Shown: positions 1 to 7,504 of the stretch, one piece after another
Numbering within the stretch: the stretch's first letter is position 1
Layout: every line of letters starts with the position of its first letter
Source: Natronospiraceae bacterium
GTDB taxonomy: Bacteria > Pseudomonadota > Gammaproteobacteria > Natronospirales > Natronospiraceae
Assembly (NCBI GenBank): GCA_007133205.1
Contig: SLND01000040.1
Coordinates: 1-59,064, forward strand
Reading direction: 5' to 3'
DNA: 59,064 nt
Position numbers and translations under genes: made by a program
Notes under the pieces: generated by a model
Databases searched by the model: none
The model's input: the letters and a program-made list of their open reading frames with translations, nothing else
What the model was told of the DNA's origin: nothing

Positions 1-1088
1 ACGATCACACGGGTCTGCCCCAGAACATGACGGTAATGGGTCCGGGACCCCGAGATGCCGGTCAGCAGCAGGCACTTGTTTGCGCCGCCGCGTCCTGCCC
101 AGGAGACGGCCAGCCAGGCTTCCAGCAGTCGCGCCGGCAGGGAGCGACCAGCAAGAGCCAGTTGGACCGCGGTTTCCTCCGGGGTGGCCAGGCGCAGCAT
201 GGACAGTGGCAGGCGCTGCTGTATGAGCTCGCGCGCCGCCCGGACGCCGCAGTCCCAGTCGGGGAAGAACCAGGCCTGGAATGCTTCTCGTTCCGGCAGG
301 GGAGAGATCCTGACATCGATCTCGGTCAGGATCCCCAGCCGGCCCTCTGAACCGAGTACCAGCTCGCGCAGGTCCGGCCCGGCAGCCGAAGCGGGAAAGG
401 GAGGCAGATCCAGCGGGCCGTCCAGGGTCTCCAGGCGGCCTCCGGCAAAGAGCTGCTCGATGCGCCCGTAGCCGAGAGACTGCTGGCCACTGGAGCGGGT
501 CGCGACCCAGCCACCCAGGGTGGAGTATTCGAAGGACTGGGGGTAATGACCGAGGGTAAAACCGTGGGCGCGGAGCTGGGCTTCGACCTGGGGCCCTGTG
601 GTTCCCGCCCCGAAACGCGCGATACGACTGACTGGATCGATATCCAGCAGCCGGTTCATGCGGCCGAGATCCACGCTCAGGACCGGCCGTTGCGAGGCCG
701 GTGGATTGATATGTCCGGCCACACTGGTGCCACCGCCGCAGGGAATCACCAGCCAGTCCTGTTCGCGCGCCCGGGTCAGCAGCCGCCGGACTGCTTCTGT
801 CGATTCCGGTTGGGTCACCGCGTCGGGCACCGGGCCGGGCTTTCCGCTGCGCAGGGCCAGCCAGTCCGGCAGGCTGTGTCCACGCGCGTGGCGAAGGCGG
901 GTTTCCGGATGAATGTCGAGCTCTGGTTGCTCGTGCAGACGGGAGGGGGGCAGTGCCGCGCAGGTCTCGGTCAGACTGGCCTCTGCCAGCGGCTGACCGG
1001 GCCCGAGTCGGCCGCTCAGATAATCCCGCGCGGATCCGGGCAGGGGATATTCCACCCGGGTATCTCCCCATCCATTCCAGCGTCGCAT
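1..1088 (-). CDS. FAD-binding oxidase, alkyl-DHAP synthase-like (3' end off window)
   Basis: About 362 codons of an uninterrupted minus-strand frame start at the ATG at 1088 and run off the left edge, so the C-terminus is missing. The protein has an FAD_binding_4 (PCMH-type) domain: an IPCGGGTSVAGH loop near residue 120 fits the FAD pyrophosphate loop, followed by STLGGWVATRSSGQQSLGYGRIE and LVLGSEGRLGILTEI. This pattern matches the alkyldihydroxyacetonephosphate synthase-like branch of D-lactate/glycolate-type flavin oxidases. Such enzymes oxidise a 2-hydroxy acid or, in the ether-lipid branch, exchange an acyl for an alkyl chain; which applies here cannot be told. It is divergent from an AraC regulator gene 200 bp away, which may control it. 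The family call is firm, the substrate unknown. Confidence 0.85.
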   Translation of the reverse strand, partial: MRRWNGWGDTRVEYPLPGSARDYLSGRLGPGQPLAEASLTETCAALPPSRLHEQPELDIHPETRLRHARGHSLPDWLALRSGKPGPVPDAVTQPESTEAVRRLLTRAREQDWLVIPCGGGTSVAGHINPPASQRPVLSVDLGRMNRLLDIDPVSRIARFGAGTTGPQVEAQLRAHGFTLGHYPQSFEYSTLGGWVATRSSGQQSLGYGRIEQLFAGGRLETLDGPLDLPPFPASAAGPDLRELVLGSEGRLGILTEIDVRISPLPEREAFQAWFFPDWDCGVRAARELIQQRLPLSMLRLATPEETAVQLALAGRSLPARLLEAWLAVSWAGRGGANKCLLLTGISGSRTHYRHVLGQTRVI

Positions 1089-1287
1089 GGCCTCCTCCGA
1101 GAGCGCGCCACCCGTGAGCGGCATCACCATCGAGCATGGGTCGGGACACGGGCGCGTATGGAGCTTATGGTATGAATTACAGGGCCGGGTGGCTGTGTCG
1201 ACAGACGCCGAATCCATGGACCAAATACGCCAGCACGGTCTTCGCAACCATGTCTCGACGCCCATATGTCTGAGGAATAATCCAGTC

Positions 1288-2349
1288 GTGAATGATTCAG
1301 ACGTGAAGGACGCAAACCTGGGGCAGGTGGCCGTGGCCGCGGTCAATCAGTATCTGCGCCATGCCCGCGCCATCGGCCTGGATCCCGACGCCGCGGCCCG
1401 GGCGGCCGGGATTCCAGCGGGAAAGCTGGAACGGGTGGACGAGCGCATCACGGGCGCACAGTTCCAGGCCGTGGTGCGCTGGCTGACCGAAACCTCCGGG
1501 GACCCGCTCCTCGGCCTGCGCAGTGGCGAATTCGTCCAGCCCGGCTCCTATGCGGTCCTGGGCTACATCACCATGAGCTGCCAGACCCTGGGCGAGGCAA
1601 TTGCCCTGATACGACCCTACGAGCGACTGGTCGGGGACATGGGGGTGACCCGCTTCGTGCAGCGGGGCGGGGCGTCCTGGCTCCACTGGGAATGCCGTTA
1701 TGCGGATCCCCTGGTCTGGCCCCAGGTCGTCGACAACGTCTTTGCGTCCTGGATCAACTATGGCCGCTGGCTGGCCGATCAGGAAGCGGCGGCACCGGAG
1801 AGGGTGGAGCTGGAACGTGACAGTCCGGGTGGGGAGCTGGAGCGGGAATACCACCGGCGCTGGGGTTGCGAGGTCCGTTTCGCTTGTGCCCAGAACCGGC
1901 TGATCCTCAAGCCGAAACAACTCGGCTGGCCGCTCCGGCAACCGGATCCCGCGCTGCGCCGAACCCTGGAGGAACATGCCCGGGCGGAGATGGCGAAGCT
2001 GGATGAGGGCGAAAGCGACCTGCTCACCCGTGTGCGCAATGCCATCCGCCGGGAACTGCAGGCGGGAGTCAGCCGCCAGGACCTGGTGGCGGAACGCCTG
2101 GGGATGTCATCAAGAACCCTCCAGCGTCGGCTGGGGAGCCTGGGCCTGGAATATCGCCAGGTGCTGGACGGTGTGCGACGCGAGATGGCCGAAGCCTATC
2201 TGCGGGACATGGAGCTGCCCGTGGGCGAGATCGGGGCCCGGCTGGGATTTGCCGAACTGCGTTCGTTCTATCGCAGTTTCCGGCGCTGGACGGGCACTAC
2301 CCCGCGGGCGTGGCGCAGGCAGCAGGGTCGTGCCCCAAATGAGGGGTGA
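1288..2349 (+). CDS. AraC-family transcriptional regulator (Arabinose_bd N-terminal domain)
   Basis: The 353-residue protein has an N-terminal ligand-sensing domain of the type shared by OruR/ArgR-like AraC regulators (conserved stretch SYAVLGYITMSCQTLGEAI near residue 85). A C-terminal AraC HTH follows, with RLGMSSRTLQRRL as the first helix-turn-helix and IGARLGFAELRSFYRSFRRWTG as the second. I chose the GTG at 1288 because GAGGAA lies ten bases upstream and the length then fits the family. An in-frame start at 1087 would add 67 residues with no family resemblance and would overlap the divergent promoter region. It probably regulates the divergent FAD oxidase gene, as is usual for AraC/target pairs, but no operator was identified. 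Its 3' end faces a nested-hairpin repeat. Confidence 0.87.
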   Translation: MNDSDVKDANLGQVAVAAVNQYLRHARAIGLDPDAAARAAGIPAGKLERVDERITGAQFQAVVRWLTETSGDPLLGLRSGEFVQPGSYAVLGYITMSCQTLGEAIALIRPYERLVGDMGVTRFVQRGGASWLHWECRYADPLVWPQVVDNVFASWINYGRWLADQEAAAPERVELERDSPGGELEREYHRRWGCEVRFACAQNRLILKPKQLGWPLRQPDPALRRTLEEHARAEMAKLDEGESDLLTRVRNAIRRELQAGVSRQDLVAERLGMSSRTLQRRLGSLGLEYRQVLDGVRREMAEAYLRDMELPVGEIGARLGFAELRSFYRSFRRWTGTTPRAWRRQQGRAPNEG

Positions 2350-2522
2350 AGAGTTATTGGAAATAACGAGTTACGTGGGAAATATAAAGTACATTATGGC
2401 CTCGGTGGGCGATGCCAAAAATACGCTAATCGATATCCGGCAGGGAGGATGTTGACGTAACGGTGCAGATCATCACTCAGTCAGTTGTTTCCCAGGCCAG
2501 AGATGGGAGCGTTACACCAAGT

Positions 2523-2719
2523 TCGCGAATACGCGATCGGTAAGCACGGCCCAGGTGACTATTCAAAGCAGAGGTCTGGCGCCGAACAGGGTATTCCAGG
2601 ACTGTGTGCGCCATGGATGGCGCACCCAGAGCCCCCAGGGAAGGGTTTACGGCGATCCTGGAATACCCTGTCGGCGATAAAGGCCGGAACTCCCCCCGTC
2701 ACCGGCAACGAAGGGTCCT
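2523..2719 (+). repeat. Nested-hairpin intergenic repeat, copy 1
   Basis: This is the first of two about 196-bp related elements (the other is at 14998-15193, same orientation). The outer stem pairs ACAGGGTATTCCAGGA (2586-2601) with its exact complement at 2656-2671. The inner hairpin at 2602-2629 pairs CTGTGTGCGCCA with TGGCGCACCCAG around a TGGA loop, with one mismatch. A conserved tail, ACCGGCAACGAAGGGTCC, ends the element. It fills most of the 411-bp gap between the convergent AraC and coiled-coil lipoprotein genes. No gene is visible here: a 78-codon open frame exists only because the element is GC-rich. It could be a bidirectional terminator, a REP-like element or a MITE. Confidence 0.8.
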
Positions 2720-2760
2720 GACTCCAAGGCAAGCATGAGCGCGTAGCTGGTTTGCCGCAG

Positions 2761-3435
2761 TCAATCCTGACCGGTCTGCGCTTCGGCTTCCTCCTCGAGT
2801 TCCTCGGCCTCGCGCGCGACTGCCTCGGCTTCACCCTCGATGGCGTCGAGCTCGCCCTCTATTTCGCCCATCTCGCGTTCCGCTTCCCGCTGGATCTCCC
2901 GCTGTTCTGATTCGGGACGATCGGCGGCTTCCTCCAGGTCGCGCTCGAGTTCACGCTCTCGTGCCTCGAGTTCACCGATCTTGCGCTCGTGCTCCTCCTC
3001 AAGCTCGTCGAGGCGCTCGATGGTGGTGAGTTCGTCCTCGAGTTCGCCGACTTCCCGTTCCAGCTCCCGGCGTTCGGCCTCCGGGCGGTCGCCGGCCTGT
3101 TCCAGTTCGCGCTGTTTCTCGGCCAGCTCAGCCTCCACCTCATCACGCTCACGTGCCGGGGCGTCGGCATATTCCGCCATGTCGCGTTCGGCACTGCGGA
3201 TCTCGCGTTCGCGTTGCTCGCGCTCCCGCTTCGCTTCCCGCTGCGGCGCGGTAAGCTCCTGTTCCGCCTCATCAACCTCCCGCTCGGCATCGGCGCGGCG
3301 CCGTTCCGCATCGCGCTCGGTGTCGGCACGTCGTTCCTCGGCTTCAGCCTCGACGTCGTCGATTTCTTCCTCAAGGTAGGCACAGCCGGTAAACGCCACT
3401 GCCAGTGCCACCAGGGTAATTCCCGTCCACTTCAT
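2761..3435 (-). CDS. Glu/Arg-rich coiled-coil lipoprotein
   Basis: The 224-residue protein begins with a type II signal peptide: a hydrophobic stretch at residues 5-16 and a lipobox ending F-T-G-C with Cys18 as the lipidation site. The start ATG is preceded by GGGAGGGG. The rest is almost entirely Glu, Asp, Arg, Ala and Leu and should form one long coiled coil. An internal repeat is visible: GDRPEAERREL at 115-125 matches ADRPESEQREI at 171-181, a period of 56 residues or eight heptads. There are no Trp residues or enzyme motifs after the signal peptide. A periplasmic spacer or envelope structural role, loosely like Lpp or YgdI-type lipoproteins, is a guess. It is divergent from glcD. Confidence 0.75.
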   Translation of the reverse strand: MKWTGITLVALAVAFTGCAYLEEEIDDVEAEAEERRADTERDAERRRADAEREVDEAEQELTAPQREAKREREQREREIRSAERDMAEYADAPARERDEVEAELAEKQRELEQAGDRPEAERRELEREVGELEDELTTIERLDELEEEHERKIGELEARERELERDLEEAADRPESEQREIQREAEREMGEIEGELDAIEGEAEAVAREAEELEEEAEAQTGQD

Positions 3436-3482
3436 AAACCCCTCCCGTATCAGGATTCCGTCTGGATTCTCGTCGGTCCATG

Positions 3483-3515
3483 AAAGACCGCAAGGGGCCC
3501 ATTAAAGACCGCAAG
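3483..3515 (+). promoter_or_regulatory. Tandem 12-bp direct repeat upstream of glcD
   Basis: AAAGACCGCAAG occurs at 3483-3494 and again, identically, at 3504-3515, a 21-bp period equal to two helical turns. A GCTCGCGAGC palindrome follows at 3518-3527. The pair sits between the divergent lipoprotein (start 3435) and glcD (start 3582). This placement and spacing suit a regulator binding on one face of the DNA for control of the glc operon, but no known operator consensus was recognised. The repeat can be read as protein only if glcD is started upstream of its conserved N-terminus. Confidence 0.4.
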
Positions 3516-3581
3516 CCGCTCGCGAGCAAGCGAAAGCACAAGGGCTTGGCCGCATCGACCGAATGGGCCATTCTGAGCGCA

Positions 3582-5084
3582 ATGAGTACCGATTCCGTCT
3601 ACCGCCAGGAGGACTGCCGATTCGAGTATGACCGGGAAGACCTGGTCGGCCGCCTCGGCAGCATCCTGGATGATCCGCAGGCGCTGATCACGAGCGAGGA
3701 GGCGCTGCGTGCCTACGAGACCGACGGGCTGTCCGCCTATCGCGAGCTTCCGGTCGCCGCGGTGATTCCCCGCTCGGTCGAACAGGTGTGCGCCATCCTG
3801 CGCCTGTGCCAGGAACTGAAGGTCCCGGTAGTGGCCCGTGGCGCCGGGACCAGTCTCTCGGCAGGTGCCTTGCCTCACCCCCAGGGCCTGCTCCTGAGCC
3901 TGGCGCGCTTCAACCGCATCCTGGAGATCGACGCGGAGCGCCGCATCGCGCGGGTGGAGCCCGGGGTACGCAATCTCGCGGTAAGCGAGGTGGCTGCCCC
4001 TCACGGTCTCTACTACGCCCCGGACCCGTCCTCGCAGATTGCCTGCACCATTGGCGGCAATATCGCCGAAAACGCCGGGGGCGTGCACTGCCTGAAATAC
4101 GGACTCACCGTGCATAACGTGCTCGAAGTAACCCTGGCGACCATGGACGGGGAACTGGTGACGTTCGGTGGCGCGGGCGAGGAAGGACCCGGTTGCGACC
4201 TGCTGCCCGCGATCATCGGCTCGGAGGGAATGCTGGGCGTGGTGCTGGAAGCCACGGTGCAGCTGCTCCCGGAACCACCGTGCCGACGGGTGATGCTGGG
4301 GGCCTTCGAGACAGTGGAGCAGGCTGGCGATGCGGTCGCCGACATCATCGCAGCCGGCATTATCCCCGCCGGGCTCGAGATGATGGACGGCCCCGCAATC
4401 CGGGCCGCCGAGGATTTTGTTGCTGCCGGCTACCCGGTCGACGCCGCCGCGATCCTGATCTGCGAGCTGGACGGCATGCCGGCCGAGGCCGACGCCCAGG
4501 TCGAGCGGGTGCGGGCAGTGATGGAGGACCATGGCGCCGGCGAGGTCCGGGTCGCCGCCGACGAGAGCGAGGCGCAGCGGCTCTGGGCCGGACGCAAGGC
4601 GGCGTTTCCGGCGGTGGGGCGGATATCGCCGGATTATTACTGCATGGACGGCACCATTCCGCGCAAGCATCTGGCGACGGTTCTGGCACGGATGCGGGAG
4701 ATGGCCTCGGAATATGGGCTGCGGGTGGTCAACGTCTTTCACGCCGGCGATGGCAATCTCCACCCGCTGGTGCTTTACGACGCCAACGTGCCGGGAGAGC
4801 TGGAGCGGACCGAGGAGCTGGGCGGGAAGATCCTGGAGCTGTGCGTGGCCATGGGCGGCACCATCACGGGCGAGCACGGTGTGGGCATGGAGAAGATCAA
4901 CCAGATGTGCGTGCAGTTTTCCGATGCCGAACGCGAGCAGTTCCTGGCCCTGAAACGCGCCTTTGACCCGGACGGCTTGCTCAACCCCGGCAAGGGGGTG
5001 CCGAGCCTGAACCGCTGTGCGGAGTTCGGCGCCATGCATGTTCATGGCGGCAAGCTGCCGCTCCCGGATCTGGACCGCTTCTGA
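3582..5084 (+). CDS. glcD: Glycolate oxidase subunit GlcD (FAD-linked)
   Basis: This is the FAD-bearing catalytic subunit of the membrane-associated glycolate dehydrogenase complex GlcDEF, which oxidises glycolate to glyoxylate and passes electrons to the respiratory chain. The 500-residue product matches the usual GlcD length when the ATG at 3582 is used; the in-frame ATG at 3480 adds 34 residues unlike the family. The FAD_binding_4 domain contains PVVARGAGTSLSAGALP, DPSSQIACTIGGNIAENAGG and GSEGMLGVVLEATV. The C-terminal FAD-oxidase_C domain ends with the typical TITGEHGVGMEK followed by FDPDGLLNPGK. It is first in a three-gene operon with glcE 17 bases downstream. A possible operator lies upstream. 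Confidence 0.95.
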   Translation: MSTDSVYRQEDCRFEYDREDLVGRLGSILDDPQALITSEEALRAYETDGLSAYRELPVAAVIPRSVEQVCAILRLCQELKVPVVARGAGTSLSAGALPHPQGLLLSLARFNRILEIDAERRIARVEPGVRNLAVSEVAAPHGLYYAPDPSSQIACTIGGNIAENAGGVHCLKYGLTVHNVLEVTLATMDGELVTFGGAGEEGPGCDLLPAIIGSEGMLGVVLEATVQLLPEPPCRRVMLGAFETVEQAGDAVADIIAAGIIPAGLEMMDGPAIRAAEDFVAAGYPVDAAAILICELDGMPAEADAQVERVRAVMEDHGAGEVRVAADESEAQRLWAGRKAAFPAVGRISPDYYCMDGTIPRKHLATVLARMREMASEYGLRVVNVFHAGDGNLHPLVLYDANVPGELERTEELGGKILELCVAMGGTITGEHGVGMEKINQMCVQFSDAEREQFLALKRAFDPDGLLNPGKGVPSLNRCAEFGAMHVHGGKLPLPDLDRF

Positions 5085-5101
5085 GGGAAAACTGCAGGAA
5101 A

Positions 5102-6157
5102 ATGACGGCAAATGTGGACCATGGCGAGGAGATCCGGGCGCGTGTCGAGGCTGCCTTCCAGGCCGGCCGTCCCCTGGTCCCGACGGGGCATGGCAGCAAA
5201 CGATTTCTCGACAGCGATCGGGAAGGGGAGGTCCTGTCTCTCGCTCAGCACCGCGGCATCGTCAAGCACGAGCCCACCGAGCTGATCCTTACCGCCCGCG
5301 CTGGCACGCCGCTGGCGGAAATCGAGGCGGCGCTGGCGGAGGCGGGGCAGATGCTGGCGTTCGAGCCACCGCGATTCGCCGGTCACGGCACCCTGGGCGG
5401 GGCCGTGGCGACCGGCCTGGCCGGACCGCGGCGGCCCTTTGCCGGGCGGGTGCGGGATTTCGTCCTGGGGACCCGCTTCGTCAACGGGCGCGGCGAGGCG
5501 CTGCGATTTGGTGGCGAGGTGATGAAGAATGTCGCCGGCTACGATGTCTCGCGCCTGATGGTGGGAGCAATGGGCAGCCTGGGGGTATTGCTGGAAATCA
5601 CACTCAAGGTTCTGCCGCGGCCCGAATGCGAGCGGGCACTCGTGCTGGAACTGGGCCCTGAGGAAGCTTTCCGCCACGTTGCCGCCTGGGAAGCCGAGGG
5701 CCTGCCCGTGAGTGGCAGTGCTCACGACGGCCTGAGATTGCATCTGCGCCTTTCCGGGGCGGAATCGGCGGTGGCCGAGGCGGTGCGCCGGACCGGTGGC
5801 GAGAACGACTCTCCCGGCTTCTGGGAGGCGCTGCGTGACCATGAGCTGGACTGGTTCCGGAACCTGGATGGCCCGCCCTGGCGGGTGGTGTTGCCCGCTG
5901 GACGACGGTTGCCCGAGGGGCTGGCCAAGCGGGTACTGGCTGACTGGAATGGGCGCCAGCTCTGGCTCGACCGGGTAGACGATCCAGTGAGGCTGGAAGA
6001 GGCCGCCGCCGCGGTCGGGGGCAGCCTGATGCGCTTCGGTGCCTGCGGTCGGGGCGGACAGCGGCGTCCGGAGGCGAGGCCCGGGCGCGAACGCCTGGAA
6101 CGCCGGGTGAAGGAGGCTTTTGACCCGGCAGGGATACTCAATAGCGGGGCCAATTGA
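5102..6157 (+). CDS. glcE: Glycolate oxidase subunit GlcE (FAD-binding)
   Basis: This is the second flavin-binding subunit of the GlcDEF glycolate dehydrogenase. It has 351 residues, normal for the family. The FAD-binding region is recognisable from VPTGHGSKRF near residue 30, GHGTLGGAVATGLAGPRRPFAG near residue 95 (the typical GlcE stretch), GGEVMKNVAGYDVSRLMVGAMGSLGVL, and a C-terminal FDPAGILNSG. The N-terminal domain is shorter than in GlcD, as expected. The start ATG lies 17 bases after the glcD stop and the stop overlaps the glcF start by one base, so translation is likely coupled across the operon. Confidence 0.94.
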   Translation: MTANVDHGEEIRARVEAAFQAGRPLVPTGHGSKRFLDSDREGEVLSLAQHRGIVKHEPTELILTARAGTPLAEIEAALAEAGQMLAFEPPRFAGHGTLGGAVATGLAGPRRPFAGRVRDFVLGTRFVNGRGEALRFGGEVMKNVAGYDVSRLMVGAMGSLGVLLEITLKVLPRPECERALVLELGPEEAFRHVAAWEAEGLPVSGSAHDGLRLHLRLSGAESAVAEAVRRTGGENDSPGFWEALRDHELDWFRNLDGPPWRVVLPAGRRLPEGLAKRVLADWNGRQLWLDRVDDPVRLEEAAAAVGGSLMRFGACGRGGQRRPEARPGRERLERRVKEAFDPAGILNSGAN

Positions 6158-7371
6158 TGCAGACCCATCTCGCCGATTTCATACGCGACAGCGATACCGG
6201 ACGGGAGGCGGAACGCATTCTGCGATCCTGCACCCACTGCGGCTTTTGCCTGGCCACCTGTCCCACCTACCAGGAGCTCGGTGACGAGCTGGATTCCCCG
6301 CGCGGACGGATCTATCTGGTCAAGCAGGTTCTGGAGGGCGCCGAGCCCGGGGAGGTGACGCAACGTCATCTGGATCGCTGCCTGAGCTGCCGGGCCTGCG
6401 AAAGCACCTGCCCGTCGGGCGTGCAATACGCGCGCCTGGCCGACATCGGCCGGGAAGTGATCGAGGGGCGGGTTCCCCGCCGCAGGGACCGTTTGCTGCG
6501 CTGGTTCCTGTGCCGTGTGGCCGTGCGCCGGCACCTGTTCGCCGGCCTGCTGACACTGGCTCGTATGGCCCGGCCCCTGGTCCCTGCCCGGCTTCGCCAT
6601 GGTCTTCCACCGGTTGCTCCCCGGACTCGCTGGCCGGACCCGCCCGCCTCATCGCAAGAGCGGGTGGTGCTTCTGGAAGGTTGCGTCCAGCCGGCGATGA
6701 CTCCCGCTACCCACCCGGAGACGGCCCGGTTGCTGGGCGAGGCGGGGATAGAGACCGTGCGGGTACCGGCCGCCGGCTGCTGCGGGGCGCTTGCCCAGCA
6801 CCTGGGGCACGCGGAACAGGCGCGCCGACAGGCAAGGCAAAACATAGATGCCTGGTGGCCGCAGATCGAGGCCGGTGCAGCGGCGGTGGTGGCGAATGCC
6901 AGTGGCTGTGCGCTGCAGCTTGCGGATTACGGGCGGCTATTGACCAATGACCCGGCGTACGCAGAAAAGGCAAGAAAAATCAGTAAAATAACAAGGGATC
7001 CTGTGGAGTTGCTTGAAGCTGATGCTGCGCGTGTAAAGGCGCGCGAGGGTTTCCCCCGCCGCATTGCCTTTCACGCCCCCTGCACGCTCCGCCACGGGCG
7101 TGGCCTGCACGGTCGGATCGAGACCCTGTTGCACCGGGCCGGCTTCGAGCTCACCCCCGTAGGGGAACCGCATTCCTGCTGTGGTTCGGCCGGGAGCTAT
7201 TCGCTGCTGCAGCCGGAGCTGGCCGACCGCCTGCGCCGGCGAAAGCTGGACAATATCGAGCCGGCAGGGCCGGAGTTGATTGCCACCGCCAATGTCGGCT
7301 GTCAGACCCACCTGGGAGCCGCCTCACAGGTACCGGTCCGTCACTGGGTGGAACTGGTGAAAATCTGCTGA
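6157..7371 (+). CDS. glcF: Glycolate oxidase iron-sulfur subunit GlcF
   Basis: This is the electron-transfer subunit of the glycolate dehydrogenase complex. The 404-residue protein carries two 4Fe-4S motifs in its N-terminal domain, CTHCGFCLATCP near residue 25 and CLSCRACESTCP near residue 75. Two cysteine-rich CCG domains follow, with AGCCGALAQHLGH near residue 205 and HSCCGSAGSYS near residue 345. This layout is that of GlcF and of heterodisulfide-reductase D-like electron carriers. The ATG at 6157 overlaps the glcE stop; a TTG one codon earlier is the only alternative. No glcG or transporter gene follows, so the operon ends here, with a weak hairpin downstream. Confidence 0.95.
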   Translation: MQTHLADFIRDSDTGREAERILRSCTHCGFCLATCPTYQELGDELDSPRGRIYLVKQVLEGAEPGEVTQRHLDRCLSCRACESTCPSGVQYARLADIGREVIEGRVPRRRDRLLRWFLCRVAVRRHLFAGLLTLARMARPLVPARLRHGLPPVAPRTRWPDPPASSQERVVLLEGCVQPAMTPATHPETARLLGEAGIETVRVPAAGCCGALAQHLGHAEQARRQARQNIDAWWPQIEAGAAAVVANASGCALQLADYGRLLTNDPAYAEKARKISKITRDPVELLEADAARVKAREGFPRRIAFHAPCTLRHGRGLHGRIETLLHRAGFELTPVGEPHSCCGSAGSYSLLQPELADRLRRRKLDNIEPAGPELIATANVGCQTHLGAASQVPVRHWVELVKIC

Positions 7372-7391
7372 TTGATCGATTCGCACCGGGA

Positions 7392-7424
7392 GGCCGGGAC
7401 CGTACGAACACGGTTGGCCAAAAC
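7392..7424 (+). terminator. Possible terminator hairpin after glcF
   Basis: GGCC (7392-7395) plus ACCGT (7399-7403) pair with ACGGT (7410-7414) plus GGCC (7416-7419) around an ACGAAC loop, followed by AAAACCTTTT. The stem is interrupted and the T run is short and displaced, so termination here is plausible but not strong. Confidence 0.35.
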
Positions 7425-7504
7425 CTTTTGCTGTACCTCGGTAAGCGCTGAAACAGGGTGTTTATGCGCTTTTGCAGTATCCTTTCAAGGAGGCAAAGGA
7501 CGGG

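Noticed and set aside
2485-2721. 78-codon frame in the repeat element
   Set aside because: It lies entirely in the hairpin repeat and is not kept in the second copy.
2840-3379. Ser/Arg-rich plus-strand frame, like an RS-domain protein
   Set aside because: It is the complement of the Glu/Arg coiled-coil lipoprotein; the repetitive composition comes from that gene.
3480-3581. Upstream in-frame ATG of glcD giving 34 extra residues
   Set aside because: The extra residues are translated direct repeats unlike GlcD; the ATG at 3582 gives the family length.
3450-5111. 553-codon open frame on the minus strand opposite glcD
   Set aside because: Antisense to a certain gene; composition is typical of the complement of GC-rich coding DNA and it has no motif.
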